Positions 48,001 through 56,551 of a stretch of DNA of 64,000 nucleotides are shown here, piece by piece. Origin of the DNA: Antedon mediterranea (lineage: Eukaryota > Echinodermata > Crinoidea > Comatulida > Antedonidae); contig NC_092678.1 in NCBI RefSeq assembly GCF_964355755.1, forward strand, positions 15,348,922 through 15,412,921, written 5' to 3'. Numbering within the stretch: position 1 is the stretch's first letter; every line of letters starts with the position of its first letter. Below the pieces are notes generated by a model. The model had not been told where the DNA came from. It saw only the letters and a list, made by a program, of their open reading frames with translations, and did not search any database. A program made the position numbers and the translations under genes.

Positions 48001-48245
48001 CACCTTATTAGAGAGACTTCTGACATTTAAATGACCAATTTTAAAACCCTTTGTACAATCAATCTCGCATAATTTGCATAGTATGCCAAAAGCAGGATAA
48101 ACAATAGAGTCGTTACGTAATTCAGCGTCGTCTACGTCGTTGTCTAAAAGGCTTCCCGTACGATGTTCGTTTAACAATTGAATTGGTTTAAATGGTTTAT
48201 TACATGCGTTACAAATAAAATCTAAAATCATCTTATCTACATAAA
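45007..48245 (-). mobile_element. CR1/Jockey-like LINE inside the fold-back element
   Basis: Contains an uninterrupted ORF2, a ~220-bp 3' untranslated region with a stem formed by GTAGGGCCCCTC and GAGGGCTACCCTAC (~45040-45095), and a terminal AAAT microsatellite (~45007-45030). Such a stem plus microsatellite tail is typical of CR1-like LINEs. No ORF1 lies upstream, so the copy is 5'-truncated or uses a single ORF. The target duplication was not resolved. Confidence 0.85.
45229..48231 (-). CDS. LINE ORF2: APE endonuclease plus reverse transcriptase, intact
   Basis: 1000 codons with no stop. Residues ~1-60 hold two CxxC pairs (CNACNKPF, CKLCEIDC). The APE-type endonuclease spans ~65-275: GHLNVRSLSNK, GISETWLD (catalytic E), GGGVAIYV, VVGDLNWNIFD, and GISDHSLIYA (catalytic DH). 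Reverse transcriptase spans ~500-800: KVTPLYKGG, NNYRPISVIPIVMKVFE, GAIFLDLKKAFDTVDH (motif A), VPQGSILGPLLFILYIND (motif B) and VLYADDTALF (catalytic DD). The C-terminus has SHIDYCSTVWG and YGSSLWNGLPYELR. It nicks target DNA and primes cDNA synthesis there. All key residues are present, so the copy is young and may still make active protein; full mobility would also require an intact 5' end. Confidence 0.95.
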   Translation of the reverse strand: MILDFICNACNKPFKPIQLLNEHRTGSLLDNDVDDAELRNDSIVYPAFGILCKLCEIDCTKGFKIGHLNVRSLSNKVDHVRSLLSECRFHVLGISETWLDQNIHNSELAIPGYLLVRTDRNRHGGGVAIYVNENVDFDVIDFGENTIESVWIKIKPVNTKPFVIGNVYRPPNSCTGFVDIMHDQISFILDSIREIIVVGDLNWNIFDKQHSRNIKTLHQIFQLNQYIKTPTRVTENSSSCIDLIFSNRDDFISKTGVVPIGISDHSLIYAIRKKIKIKLPPRILHTRTFRKFNEDLFISDLASAPWSICEASEDADEAWDIWKHIFTDICDIHAPMVTVRRKGTDIPWLTDEFVSLSRDRDYLKQKAEKTKNIDDCNSYKKARNKLNNLSKSLKRDYINNKLKDNVNDTKTLWKTMKDFLPNKKKQTKTTLNVNGNEINNPTDIANHFNKYFCSISNELASHFNDNQNDITVESLSQFQQRFNFKDINGNEIEALLEKLEIGKATGIDGISARLLKIASSQISQSLAFLFNWSLRSGVIPSEWKCAKVTPLYKGGCKHELNNYRPISVIPIVMKVFERCIHNQVMNHINEFNLLCKNQSGFRSLHSTSTTLIDVCNYIYKNIDNGLVTGAIFLDLKKAFDTVDHDILLRKLCTFGMINTELAWFSNYLKNRKQFVNFNGKKSEILNVNYGVPQGSILGPLLFILYINDLHDSVDGICKTVLYADDTALFYACKSNEELTTVLTEQLENVKQWLDKHKLTLNIDKTKYMLFGTHARVNKTTDETVIFDNIPIEKVETFKYLGLTFDEQLSWKVHIDSICAKLSKILHLFYRLKSFTSPKIIKRLYNALFLSHIDYCSTVWGTGSNAHILKLQRVQNRAARLILGADIRTPVRQMHYKLGWLTIKTRIEYHTICSIFRCLQESVPSYLCNVLQYISSVHNIQTRNYENNLLYLPRCNLEIYKRSFVYYGSSLWNGLPYELRKQNNYNRFKSLVKIHLLLPVV

Positions 48246-48330
48246 ATACAATACAGATTTAGGACATTTTATTAATTAATAGTTGCAGAGTCAGGTTGTT
48301 GAATGGTCTGGGTGGTTAGGGTGTTCTAAA
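48246..48330. other. Junction between LINE 5' end and right minisatellite arm
   Basis: Short AT-rich sequence; the precise LINE 5' junction cannot be placed. Confidence 0.4.
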
Positions 48331-48624
48331 GGGATAGTTTTCTGGGTGGTAATTGTCCGGGGGGTAATTGTCCGGGGGTAATTGTCCGAGGGGTAATTGT
48401 TCCTAGGGGGTAATTGTCCGGGGGGTAGTTGTCCAGGGGGTAGTTGTCCTAAGGGGGTTGTTGTCCTAAGGGGGTAGTTGTCCGGGGGGTATTTGTCCGG
48501 GGGGTAGTTGTCCTAAAGGGGTAGTTGTCCTAAGGGGGTAGTGGTCCAGGTGGTGGTTGTCCGGGGGGTAGTTGTCCGGGGGGTAAATGTCCAGGGGGTG
48601 AATATCCGGATACGCACGGAACGC

Positions 48625-48901
48625 CTTAGAATGGTTTAAAGAGGGTTGAAAACGCTGTAAAACATACGAACTAAAAATTTGAGCACAAAAATGAATTTTC
48701 TGATTCCATCAATAACTTGTGACGTCACAGAAAACTTCATCTTCGGCATGTCTTCGGAAACAACCTCTTCGAAAGCATCGGGATGCTTGGAAATGTCATC
48801 CAAATTTAAAGTTCAAGAAAAGATGTCAACCCTGTTCTGATTGGTCGGTTAAAATTCGTATGTATAAGGTGTGTTATATTCATTCATATACAAAGTAAAA
48901 C
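48625..48901 (+). repeat. R1 repeat, copy 3, after F3
   Basis: Matches ~15815-16090 (AACATACGAA, CATCTTCGGCATGTCTTCGG, GTCAACCCTGTTCTGATT). Interrupted at 48901. Confidence 0.85.
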
Positions 48902-49310
48902 CAAAGAACTTATAACACAAGAATCTCCTGTTCTTCAATTTGCATTCAAAACACAGTATCGGAAGTACAGGGTTAAAAGGTCAAACTGGGCGACGCCATT
49001 TCACAGCATGGAACAGCACCCCCTCCAAACTAGGAAGTCAATTGCTATACCCCCTAGAGTATTAGCAGATCCCCTCTATGATTTTGACTTTCTAATTTGA
49101 TGCGGGCGCCCTACTCGTCAGTCAATTACTTTATCCCCCCCTAGAGCATTAGCAGATCCCCTCTATGATTTTGACTTTCTAATTTGATGCGGGCGCCCTA
49201 CTCCATGGCTCACAATGGCGCCACCCATAGCTCTATTCTATCCCACAATGCCTTTCGAAATTGTTACCCGCTTCGGACGAACAGGAGATTCTTGTGTTAT
49301 AAGTTCTTTG
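48902..49310. mobile_element. CAAAGAA-ended element, second copy
   Basis: 409 bp with a ~32-bp inverted repeat starting CAAAGAACTTATAACACAAG. It is flanked by GTAAAAC (48895-48901, 49311-49317); R1 copy 2 has TTAAAACCCAATTGG uninterrupted at ~16096. Its ends match the 42223 element at CAAAGAANNTATANCACAAG, defining one family. An ~88-bp tandem duplication (TTAGCAGATCCCCTCTATG) occupies ~49050-49200. Confidence 0.9.
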
Positions 49311-49680
49311 GTAAAACCCAATTGGATCGACGAGTTGGATCGTCCAGTTGGCTTGTGGGTTAGGTTTTTAATAATTAGGACGAGTTTTATTATTTATGTT
49401 TTTCATTAAGACAAGTTCATAGTTGATAAATCTAAGCCATCAGACAGATAGATGCACTATTAGACGACGATACATGACCAATGTGAGTACAGACATTATC
49501 CCAACATTCACTTCCAAAATCAAAATCAGTAGGTGAGAGGATTCATTCTCCGTATGGGTAATGGATTCTCACCACCAGAATCATTCATCAACTACAGTCA
49601 TCCTCCAAACACAGGAACATAACACAAAAGTATGAGCAACATCAAATCAGTTCAAGACATGTACTTGTGCTGACCTCACG
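49311..49680 (+). repeat. R1 repeat, copy 3, last recognised part
   Basis: Matches ~16096-16490 (CCCAATTGGATCG, CAACATTCACTTCCAA, GAGGAT/GCATTC…CCGTATGGGTAATG). Confidence 0.8.
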
Positions 49681-50289
49681 AGCTTTGCGAACCGTCAACC
49701 CCGCTATTCAGTAGATAAATCCAATCCCCGACAAAAAATACTGCAACAAAATAACTTGTTGACTTACTCTTTCATACAGCAAATTCAGCCATAAACAGGG
49801 TGAACTGAAATTAAGCATACTTAAATCCAGCTCCAAATAGTATTAATAAACATAACATAAATAGAAAACTATCTGCAAAACAGATCAAACGTAGCACCCT
49901 CTTACGAAGGTGTACATGTGTAAACAAGGTATCAAATAATCAACAGTGCCCTAATACGGGCGTGGCTAATTCTATAGATACATCATATAGAACAGCGCCC
50001 TCTACACGGAGACTGTGTTTATCGTATATACAATTCACTAGCAATTAATACCCACCCCAGGGCGGGTTTCAAAATTAGTTTAAAGGCTTCTCAGTATAAC
50101 ACCCAACGCCAGTATGTCCCTATACTTATCACACCCCACACTGCTTTTTTGAAAACAAACGCTTCCCAGAACAAATTCAACTTCTAATGAGAAGAGTATA
50201 CATAGCTAAGTATAGGCCTATAGGGTATAAGTACGTTGTAAACTTTGTAAATGAATAGGTGTCATATAGGCTGATAATTAAAATATCTA
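49681..50289. other. Unassigned stretch
   Basis: No ORF, no obvious inverted or tandem repeats, and no match elsewhere in the window noticed. Confidence 0.4.
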
Positions 50290-50515
50290 ATTTTGATCTG
50301 CGGGACCCCAGCCTTCTTTCTCCTCTCACCATCCCAGCCACAATTAACAAACCTTAACAACTCTACCCCTGTACAGTTCGAATTTAGTAACTTTTCCTAG
50401 TAAAATTCCAATCATATATACTTCATTACGCCAGTGTTTCGGCTACGCTCTTCCTTCCTCCCAACACACCCCAGATAATGGTAAGACGGTTCCAGTACAA
50501 ATTATGTTAGCCATC
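50290..50515 (+). repeat. R4 repeat, left part
   Basis: Matches ~55280-55510 (CCCAGCCTTCT, AGTAACTTTTCCTAGTA, GACGGTTCCAGTACAAATTA). It is cut at 50515 by the CAGGG-ended element, and its continuation resumes at 55004. Confidence 0.75.
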
Positions 50516-50662
50516 CAGGGCCGTAGCCAGGATCTGTCAAGGGGGGTTCGGACACTAAATCGTGGTTCCCACTAGCGACGCAACACAAGGACGTAACGCA
50601 ACGCAAGTGAATTGATCAATCACAAGCGATGGCTTATTCGCTTGTGATTGCAAACTGTCTAT

Positions 50663-51421
50663 GGGCCTGTTTCTGCTGCAACTGCTCAAAATACGGTATA
50701 AAAATACGGTATAAAATACGGTATTTTTTATACCGTATTTTTTAGTACCCCGGTCTGCTAACAATACTTCTTGGGTGGTCGTGTTAATTTGGTCGATAAT
50801 TAAAAGTCGCAATAAAGGAAGTTTTACGTCTCACTTTCAACAGCCTAGCCCTAGTGATAGAGATGTTGTGAGAGCACAGAAAACATCGTAATGGGGACAA
50901 TTAATTCGTTCCCTCCCCGAGTTATTGTATTTTGCAATGTTGTACTGCTTTCGCAGGCTCTTCAGCTTTGAGTTTACTTGCTTTGGAGACAAGTTTATTC
51001 CATACTCCTGCTTTATTTTTTTATAAATGTCTTTATAAATGTGGTTGTCCCTTTTATTACCTTTTAGCTTCCCCACACACATTTATTAAGTAAAACTGTG
51101 ACGTCTTCGCTCCACATTTTCGCCGAATATATCTATACACGTGTGTAAAGCAGCTGACAGCGACAGAAAATAAAAACACGAATGTTCCCCTTTTGTCATG
51201 TAAAAAAAAAATACGGTATTTTTTATTGGCAGCAGAAACGGGTACAAAAAATACGGTATAAGTTTGTAAATACCGTATTTTATCCACAACTTTTGTGGGG
51301 AAAATACGGTATACAAAATACGGTATATTTTTTATGAGCGCAGTTTCTGCTGCCAAAAATATACTGTATTAAAAAAATACCGTATAATATATGGTATTTA
51401 GTTGGCAGCAGAAACAGGGCC
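50663..51421. mobile_element. Non-autonomous Harbinger-like element retaining a Myb-like ORF
   Basis: Inverted ends GGGCCTGTTTCTGCTGC and its near-complement GCAGCAGAAACAGGGCC, with TAT on both sides (50660-50662, 51422-51424). AATACGGTATTTT palindromes are repeated in both subterminal regions (~50690-50745, ~51205-51410). It carries the partial Myb/SANT-like frame on the minus strand and no transposase. Confidence 0.8.
50837..51082 (-). CDS. Truncated Myb/SANT- or MADF-like DNA-binding ORF
   Basis: 81 codons. The residues NHIYKDIYKKIKQEYGI, LSPKQVNSKLKSLRKQY and IAKYNNSGRERINCPHYDVF match the second and third helices of MADF/Myb-SANT proteins carried by Harbinger elements. The tryptophan-containing first helix is missing, either lost or in an unseen exon. 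The reading frame lacks stops, but partner transposase sequence is absent. Location inside an element with subterminal AATACGGTATT palindromes suggests these could be its binding sites (inference). Confidence 0.65.
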   Translation of the reverse strand: MCVGKLKGNKRDNHIYKDIYKKIKQEYGINLSPKQVNSKLKSLRKQYNIAKYNNSGRERINCPHYDVFCALTTSLSLGLGC

Positions 51422-51500
51422 TATAACTTCGCTTGTCATTGGTTAAAACGCTTGCGTTGCGTTTACGTCATTGCGTTACGTTCTAGTGGGAACCAAGCTT

Positions 51501-51832
51501 TAGTATTTGGGTCACTGTCCCAAGCCCATCCCCCCCCCCCCAGTGTGGTCTGAGGCGAATTTTGTTAAATGACACCCCTTGATTGCCGGAAATGATAGTC
51601 TCGCACATAACATTCAAAAACACTCTCATGCAGCATGCTACCATTGAACAAAACGATTGTTTGATCATTCACTCGGTATTTTGTTTTGCGTTCAAGTTAC
51701 AAGCCCCAAAGTACAATTTGGGAGAGAAGGCAAATTCAATGCTTATTATAGCCAGGGGAGGACCAAGGTAAAGTAGTTACAGAGTTGCAGGGCATTTTAT
51801 CATTGTTGAATGTTTTGATATTAGTCTAATTG
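51501..51832. other. Composite-element internal sequence
   Basis: Includes a C12 tract (~51530) and AATTTTGTTAAATGACACC. No supported ORF. Confidence 0.4.
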
Positions 51833-52162
51833 TTAAAACGACCTTCACAACCAAAATATTTCTTTGTAATAAAATTTATTTATCTGATTTATCAGAGCAT
51901 GCATACCTAATAACCAGACAAGAACGTATCTTTATTATTTTTACTATCAATCTATTTTCTTGTCACGCAATCCATTTTTCAACAATATAGTAGTATAATA
52001 ACATTTTGATTGAATAGTGAGGGATTAGTTACAGTTTGACTTTGAATAAACCATTGGTAATTTACTGAAAATCCAAAATGAACTTGTGTTATAATACAAA
52101 AAAAATTATTCAATCAAAAAAACGCTCTACTACACATGAGAAATAGATGTCGGTCGATAAAC
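51833..52162 (+). repeat. R2 5' part, first tandem copy
   Basis: Matches 22590-22985 and is repeated immediately downstream from 52163; the junction is GTCGGTCGATAAAC followed by TTCCTTCACAACC, so this is a tandem duplication. Confidence 0.8.
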
Positions 52163-54340
52163 TTCCTTCACAACCAAAATATTTCTTTGTAATAAAATTT
52201 ATTTTAAATGGAACGCTACAAAAATAATCCTCTGCTTTATCAGAGCATGCATACCTAATAACCAGATGTAACAGGGTAACAGGTATGCTTATACCCAAAT
52301 ACTTGAATGATTTATCTGCTGAATCTGACTTGAATATGAGAAACCTTGTGGGACTCATTAAAGTAAAAGCTGGAATGATAAGTGACCATGCTATAAATAG
52401 ATGAGTCACCTCATCCAAGTGGCGGGAAAATAGTCATGAATATTTAGTGTATAATGTTTCAGTATGGGTCAGTTCATAAATGGACAAGGGATTTTGTTAA
52501 TTGATTTGCATTTTTAATAGTTTCTTTTTTTGTATAACCGAACTTTAAATTGATAATTACATGTGTATGACTCGAGTTACAATACAATCCTTCTGTAAAC
52601 TACGAAATAACGTTATGGTAAATGTATGTACCATCGGTTAAAAATTGTCATAGTACCCAACTGGGAATGGATGACACTTACTAGTGCCTAGCCCAAAGTG
52701 AAGGTTTTCATCTCCTTCCGACTGGTTACTAGGTAAGCATCTATATTTTTATCTCTCTTAAATTTAGAATTGTTTTACTATAGTTAATATAGTTGATTAG
52801 TTATTTGATGTTATACTATAGTTAATATAGTTGATTAGTTAATTGATTGTTATACTAGACACAACGCAATAGTAGCCTATACTGTCGTTAATGATACGAT
52901 CGATCGATCACTGATATGTTATCTTAAATAGTAACACTGTTTTTGTTCTATCTCCTTCCGACTGGTTACTAGCTTCAATAAAAGAATTTAACTTTTCCAA
53001 ACCAAGAACTGTCTCTGTGGATGATTTTATTGTGTTTGTGCCAGTGCTGCAGCTCCGGAAAAGACTACGCGATAAAGCTACGACGCTAGTAGTACGAACC
53101 TGTTACACAGACAAGAACGTATCTTTATTAATTTTACTATCAATCTATTTTCATGTCACGCAATCCATTTTTCAACAATATAGTAGTATAATAATATTTT
53201 GATTGAATAATGAGGGATTAGTTACAGTTTGACTTTGAATAAACCATTGGTAATTTACTGAAAATCCAAAATGAACTTGTGTTATAATACAAAAAAAATT
53301 ATTCAATCAAAGAAACGCTCTACTACACATGAGAAATAGATGTCGGTCGATAAACTTCTGACGACGACTAAAACAACGACAATCTTGTTACATTTTTCAC
53401 ATTACCGGACTTCCCTCTCCTCTCGCAATGAACGACAGTACAGATCTTCCCTATCTAGGCTCGTGTATGTAGCATACTACTACGTTATTCACAAATTACC
53501 CACGCATAGTGACTAGAGCCATCAAAGATTACCTCTAATGGATCAATCATTCACACATGAATTAAAAAATTCATCGACAAACGAAATATAGCCTATATTC
53601 ATTCCTTTTAAATATTAGGCATATTGCCAATCGATTTGTCCATAATTATTGCGTTTTGCCAATTTTTAGGCCAAATCATAATTGTGCGTATAGTGTTGTA
53701 TTTCCGATGCGTGTAGTACCCTATTTATCTTCATTTCCGTACGTTCGTCGTAAATAGGCCGAATTTCCGTAGTAATTTATAGACGTTCCAAAATTTGAAC
53801 CGTGTTATACCGGTAACAGAGCAACGTTTGCTTCTTTCTGCAAATGTCCTCTCATTATTTTCTTTGTTTTATTTGGAGTGTGGTTTAAAAAAACACTTTT
53901 GTAAAGTTTATAGTGGATAAATGAAAATGAATTTTTGGAAAATTTGGTTTTAACATCTGACTTTATTTAGCATTTTGAAATGAATTAAAATTCCAAATTA
54001 TACAATTTAACCTTTTGCTCAATATATTTATAGAAACAGCTTCATATTTTTTGTACAACTTTTTAAAATTATTAATTGATAATTAATTTACATTAATTAT
54101 GTACAGTTATTAGAATGTATTACCGTACCAAAAGTACCTTAATCGGAGACTTCCCCGTGACGTTTGCATTGAACGAAAAAAAAAATATTATAAATTTACG
54201 TGCGAGAGTACTATTTGCGGCCATCTAGGGGTGTCAATTAACAATTTGCTTGCTCAAATACTCAGTGTCTACAGCCCTGGAGTCTTTAGGCAAACCTCTT
54301 AAGATAGTCCTGCGACCGCCCCTGATAGCTCTATCTATAT
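52163..54340 (+). repeat. R2 5' part, second tandem copy, split by a solo LTR
   Basis: 52163-52266 plus 53112-54340 follows 22600-24340 closely (AACAAACGAAATATAGCCTA, TAGACATTACCG-type words, GTCCTGCGACCGC). Confidence 0.8.
52267..53107. mobile_element. Probable solo LTR
   Basis: 841 bp starting TGTAACAGGGT and ending ACCTGTTACA (TG...CA termini). It is flanked by CAGA (52263-52266, 53108-53111), while both other R2 copies read AATAACCAGACAAGAACG uninterrupted. AATAAAAG at ~52978 could be its polyadenylation signal. A ~40-bp tandem duplication (TTAATATAGTTGATTAGTTA) lies at ~52780-52860, and CTCCTTCCGACTGGTTACTA appears twice. No internal retroviral-type genes remain. Confidence 0.8.
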
Positions 54341-55003
54341 TTATTTACAGGAATGTGTTGAGGAAACTAAATATATCAATGTAAATAGGTGGTATTGATA
54401 CAGTTGAGTATAGGCCTACGTATCGGCTGGTGGTCTACTGTAGAAAAAAATAATCGAATGCTATAGGCCTAATGTAAACTACAGTACATGATATCATAGA
54501 TATTATAGTGTAATATATTAAATTCACTATAATCCTCTATGATGATGATACACTATACTTCATAGCCACACATAAATATTGTAGGTAACCGCAGCGTTCC
54601 ATTTTTTTATGTACGTCGGAAGGCTATATACTTTATAAATGCTGACTGCCAGTGATCGAAACAATAGGTACGCGGTTGTCTAGCGGTGTTCTTTGTACAA
54701 CTCGTTCGTACCCAAGCTCGCGTCAATATCATGTTACATCCTGGGACCAAAAATTCATATTATTTTTCAGGTGAAAATCGGCAACCAATTCATTTGTTTA
54801 ACAAATAAGGTATGAGTTATTCACGAACGAGTTTACGAATTTTTCAATTTACAAACAACCTTTTGTATTGTGGGGCACGTATTTGGAGGATGAGGTATTG
54901 GGGATGTCGGGGATGGGGGTTTGCAGTCGGTTAAGGGTGGGGGGGGGGTCGCTGTAAAGGGGGGTTCGCCCGAATCATAAAAACCCCCCTGGCTACGGGC
55001 CTG
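54341..55003. other. Composite-element right part
   Basis: AT-rich, then a G-rich tract (~54890-54965). No supported ORF. Confidence 0.4.
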
Positions 55004-55871
55004 CCATCACTCCCACTTTCAAACAATTTCCTACCACAATTCTGGTCAATTTGATAACCTACTACACCTAGCCTAAGGCCACTATTCCCTGAACCCCAAC
55101 TTTTACACCCTTTTACACATCTCCCAACCCCCCTCTCCCACCAATTCCCCTTCCCCCTTTTTGAAATGTAGTTTAAAACCTTCCCGGTACAATTGCAATC
55201 ATTTTGATACCCTATATGTATGGTTACGTGCAGAAACAGAAATTTGTTGTATAACGAACAAACATCGAAAGTGGGGAAAAGTGATACTGCGGTCCCCCAG
55301 CCTTCTGTCTCCTTTCACCACCTCAGCCACCATCAACAAACCTTAACTCCTCCCCTGGACAGTTCAAATATAGTAACTTTTCCTAGTACAATTCCAATCG
55401 TATAGGCTACTTCATTACGCTAGTATTTCGCTCCTCCTCCGCCTACAAATAAATACACCCCAGATACACTGGGTGATGTGTTGAAGACGGTTCCAGTACA
55501 AATTATGTTAATATCACTCCCAACCCATACTCCCTCAGTGGCAGTTTTCAAATGTAGTTTAAAACATTCCAAAATACAGTTTCGGTTATGTTGATAGGCC
55601 TACATCCCCACCACAAACTCCCAGCATCTTCCCAGGGATAATTAAATACTTTAAAATTTTTCAACCACAATTCTGGTGTAAGCAAAATCCCCACTATCCC
55701 CTGAACCCCACTCTCCCACAATTGACGTTTTTCCCGTGGAGGCATGGTTATGTAGTTGTATCTATATACGCCTTGCTGAGGATAATTAAAATACTGTAAA
55801 ACTTTTGTAGTATAATTTTACAATTCGATAGCCTACAACCCCGAGCCCTAGCAAAAAATGACATCACAAAA
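55004..55871 (+). repeat. R4 repeat units
   Basis: At least two related ~450-500-bp C-rich units (TTTGAAATGTAGTTTAAAAC at ~55160 and ~55555; CCCTGAACCCC at ~55095 and ~55700). Proline-rich small frames are not conserved. Confidence 0.7.
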
Positions 55872-56551
55872 CCGTCCTCTCGTAAAGCAACCACCTCTCT
55901 TAACGACCACACAACTATTAAAGACCACCTCTGTTAAAAACAACCAACTCTCGTAAGGGAACTCTTTTTACAGTCGACCACCTCTCGTAAGTGACCACCT
56001 CTCTTAACGACCACATCTCTCGTAAGTGACCACCTCTTCTAAGGAACAACAACCTCTCTCTCAGACGAGAGGTGTGGTCGTTAAGAGAGGTGGTCGATTA
56101 TGACAAGCGGTTCTTTAACAGAGACGGTGATCGTTCAATAGAGGTGGTCACGTACGAGAGGTCGTTGTTACAGGAGATGGTTGATTATGAGAAGCGGTCC
56201 CTAAAGAGAGATCGTAGTCCTCTAAAAGAAGTTGTGGTGAGAGGTGTGGTCTTAAGAGAGGTGATCGATTATGAGAGAGACTGATAGCTAAGTAACAAGA
56301 TGCAATTGTACATGATTCAGACAAATATATAATATTAGCTGGCGATAGCAACTACATTAGCTGGGAGGCACTATTCGTTACTACATTAGCTGTTGACAAT
56401 TCTACAATAGCTCGTGTTGATTTTGCATTTATTACTACATAAGCTGTTGGTGTTTCTACATTAGCTGAAGGTTTTACTACATTACCGGTGAATTGTTCTA
56501 CATTCGGCTGTTTCGACATTAGCTGGCGTTTTGTACATTTGCGGTTGCAAC
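55872..56551. mobile_element. Truncated F2-type fold-back element
   Basis: Contains both inner arms (CGACCACCTCTCGTAAG arrays, inverted about ~56065) and the right outer arm (AGCTAATGTAGAA-type, ~56335-56551), ending TTGCAAC before R1. The left outer arm is absent. It sits at the same place in R1 as the element at 16770-18194, so the two may descend from one insertion that was copied with R1. Confidence 0.85.

Larger units (their letters stand above)
43705..48615. mobile_element. Fold-back element with 15-bp minisatellite arms and 9-bp target duplication (F3)
   Basis: The left arm (43705-~43975) is ~16 units of CCGGACAACTACCCC, alternating with CTTAGGACAACTACCCC. The right arm (~48330-48615) is the inverted equivalent with ~17 units. 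Both sides carry CACGGAACG (43696-43704, 48616-48624), a 9-bp target duplication, and R1 copy 2 (~15800) reads through the corresponding place without the insert. Inside are a second fold-back element (44037-44418) and a 1000-codon LINE, but no transposase. The plan resembles the sea-urchin TU fold-back elements; 9-bp duplications are usual for Mutator-like transposases (inference). Confidence 0.9.
50558..51500. mobile_element. GGTTCCCACTAG-ended element containing another element
   Basis: The left end, TGGTTCCCACTAGCGACG, and the right end, CTAGTGGGAACCAAGCTT, are inverted; further inside, ACGCAACGCAAG / CTTGCGTTGCGT also pair. TA at each side is the likely target duplication. It inserted in the 5' terminal part of the 50516-55003 element and was itself interrupted at 50663. 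Confidence 0.8.
50516..55003. mobile_element. Large composite element with CAGGG(C)CCGTAGCCAGG ends
   Basis: The left end, CAGGGCCGTAGCCAGG (50516), and the right end, CCTGGCTACGGGCCTG (to 55003), are inverted with one indel, followed inside by GGGGGGTTCG on one strand and its equivalent on the other. Flanking CCATC (50511-50515, 55004-55008) is a candidate 5-bp duplication; the related R4 unit at ~55507 reads TTAATATCACTCCC without the element. The interior consists of other inserted elements and R2 copies; no transposase of its own is visible. The ends are short, so the pairing is likely but not certain. Confidence 0.6.
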
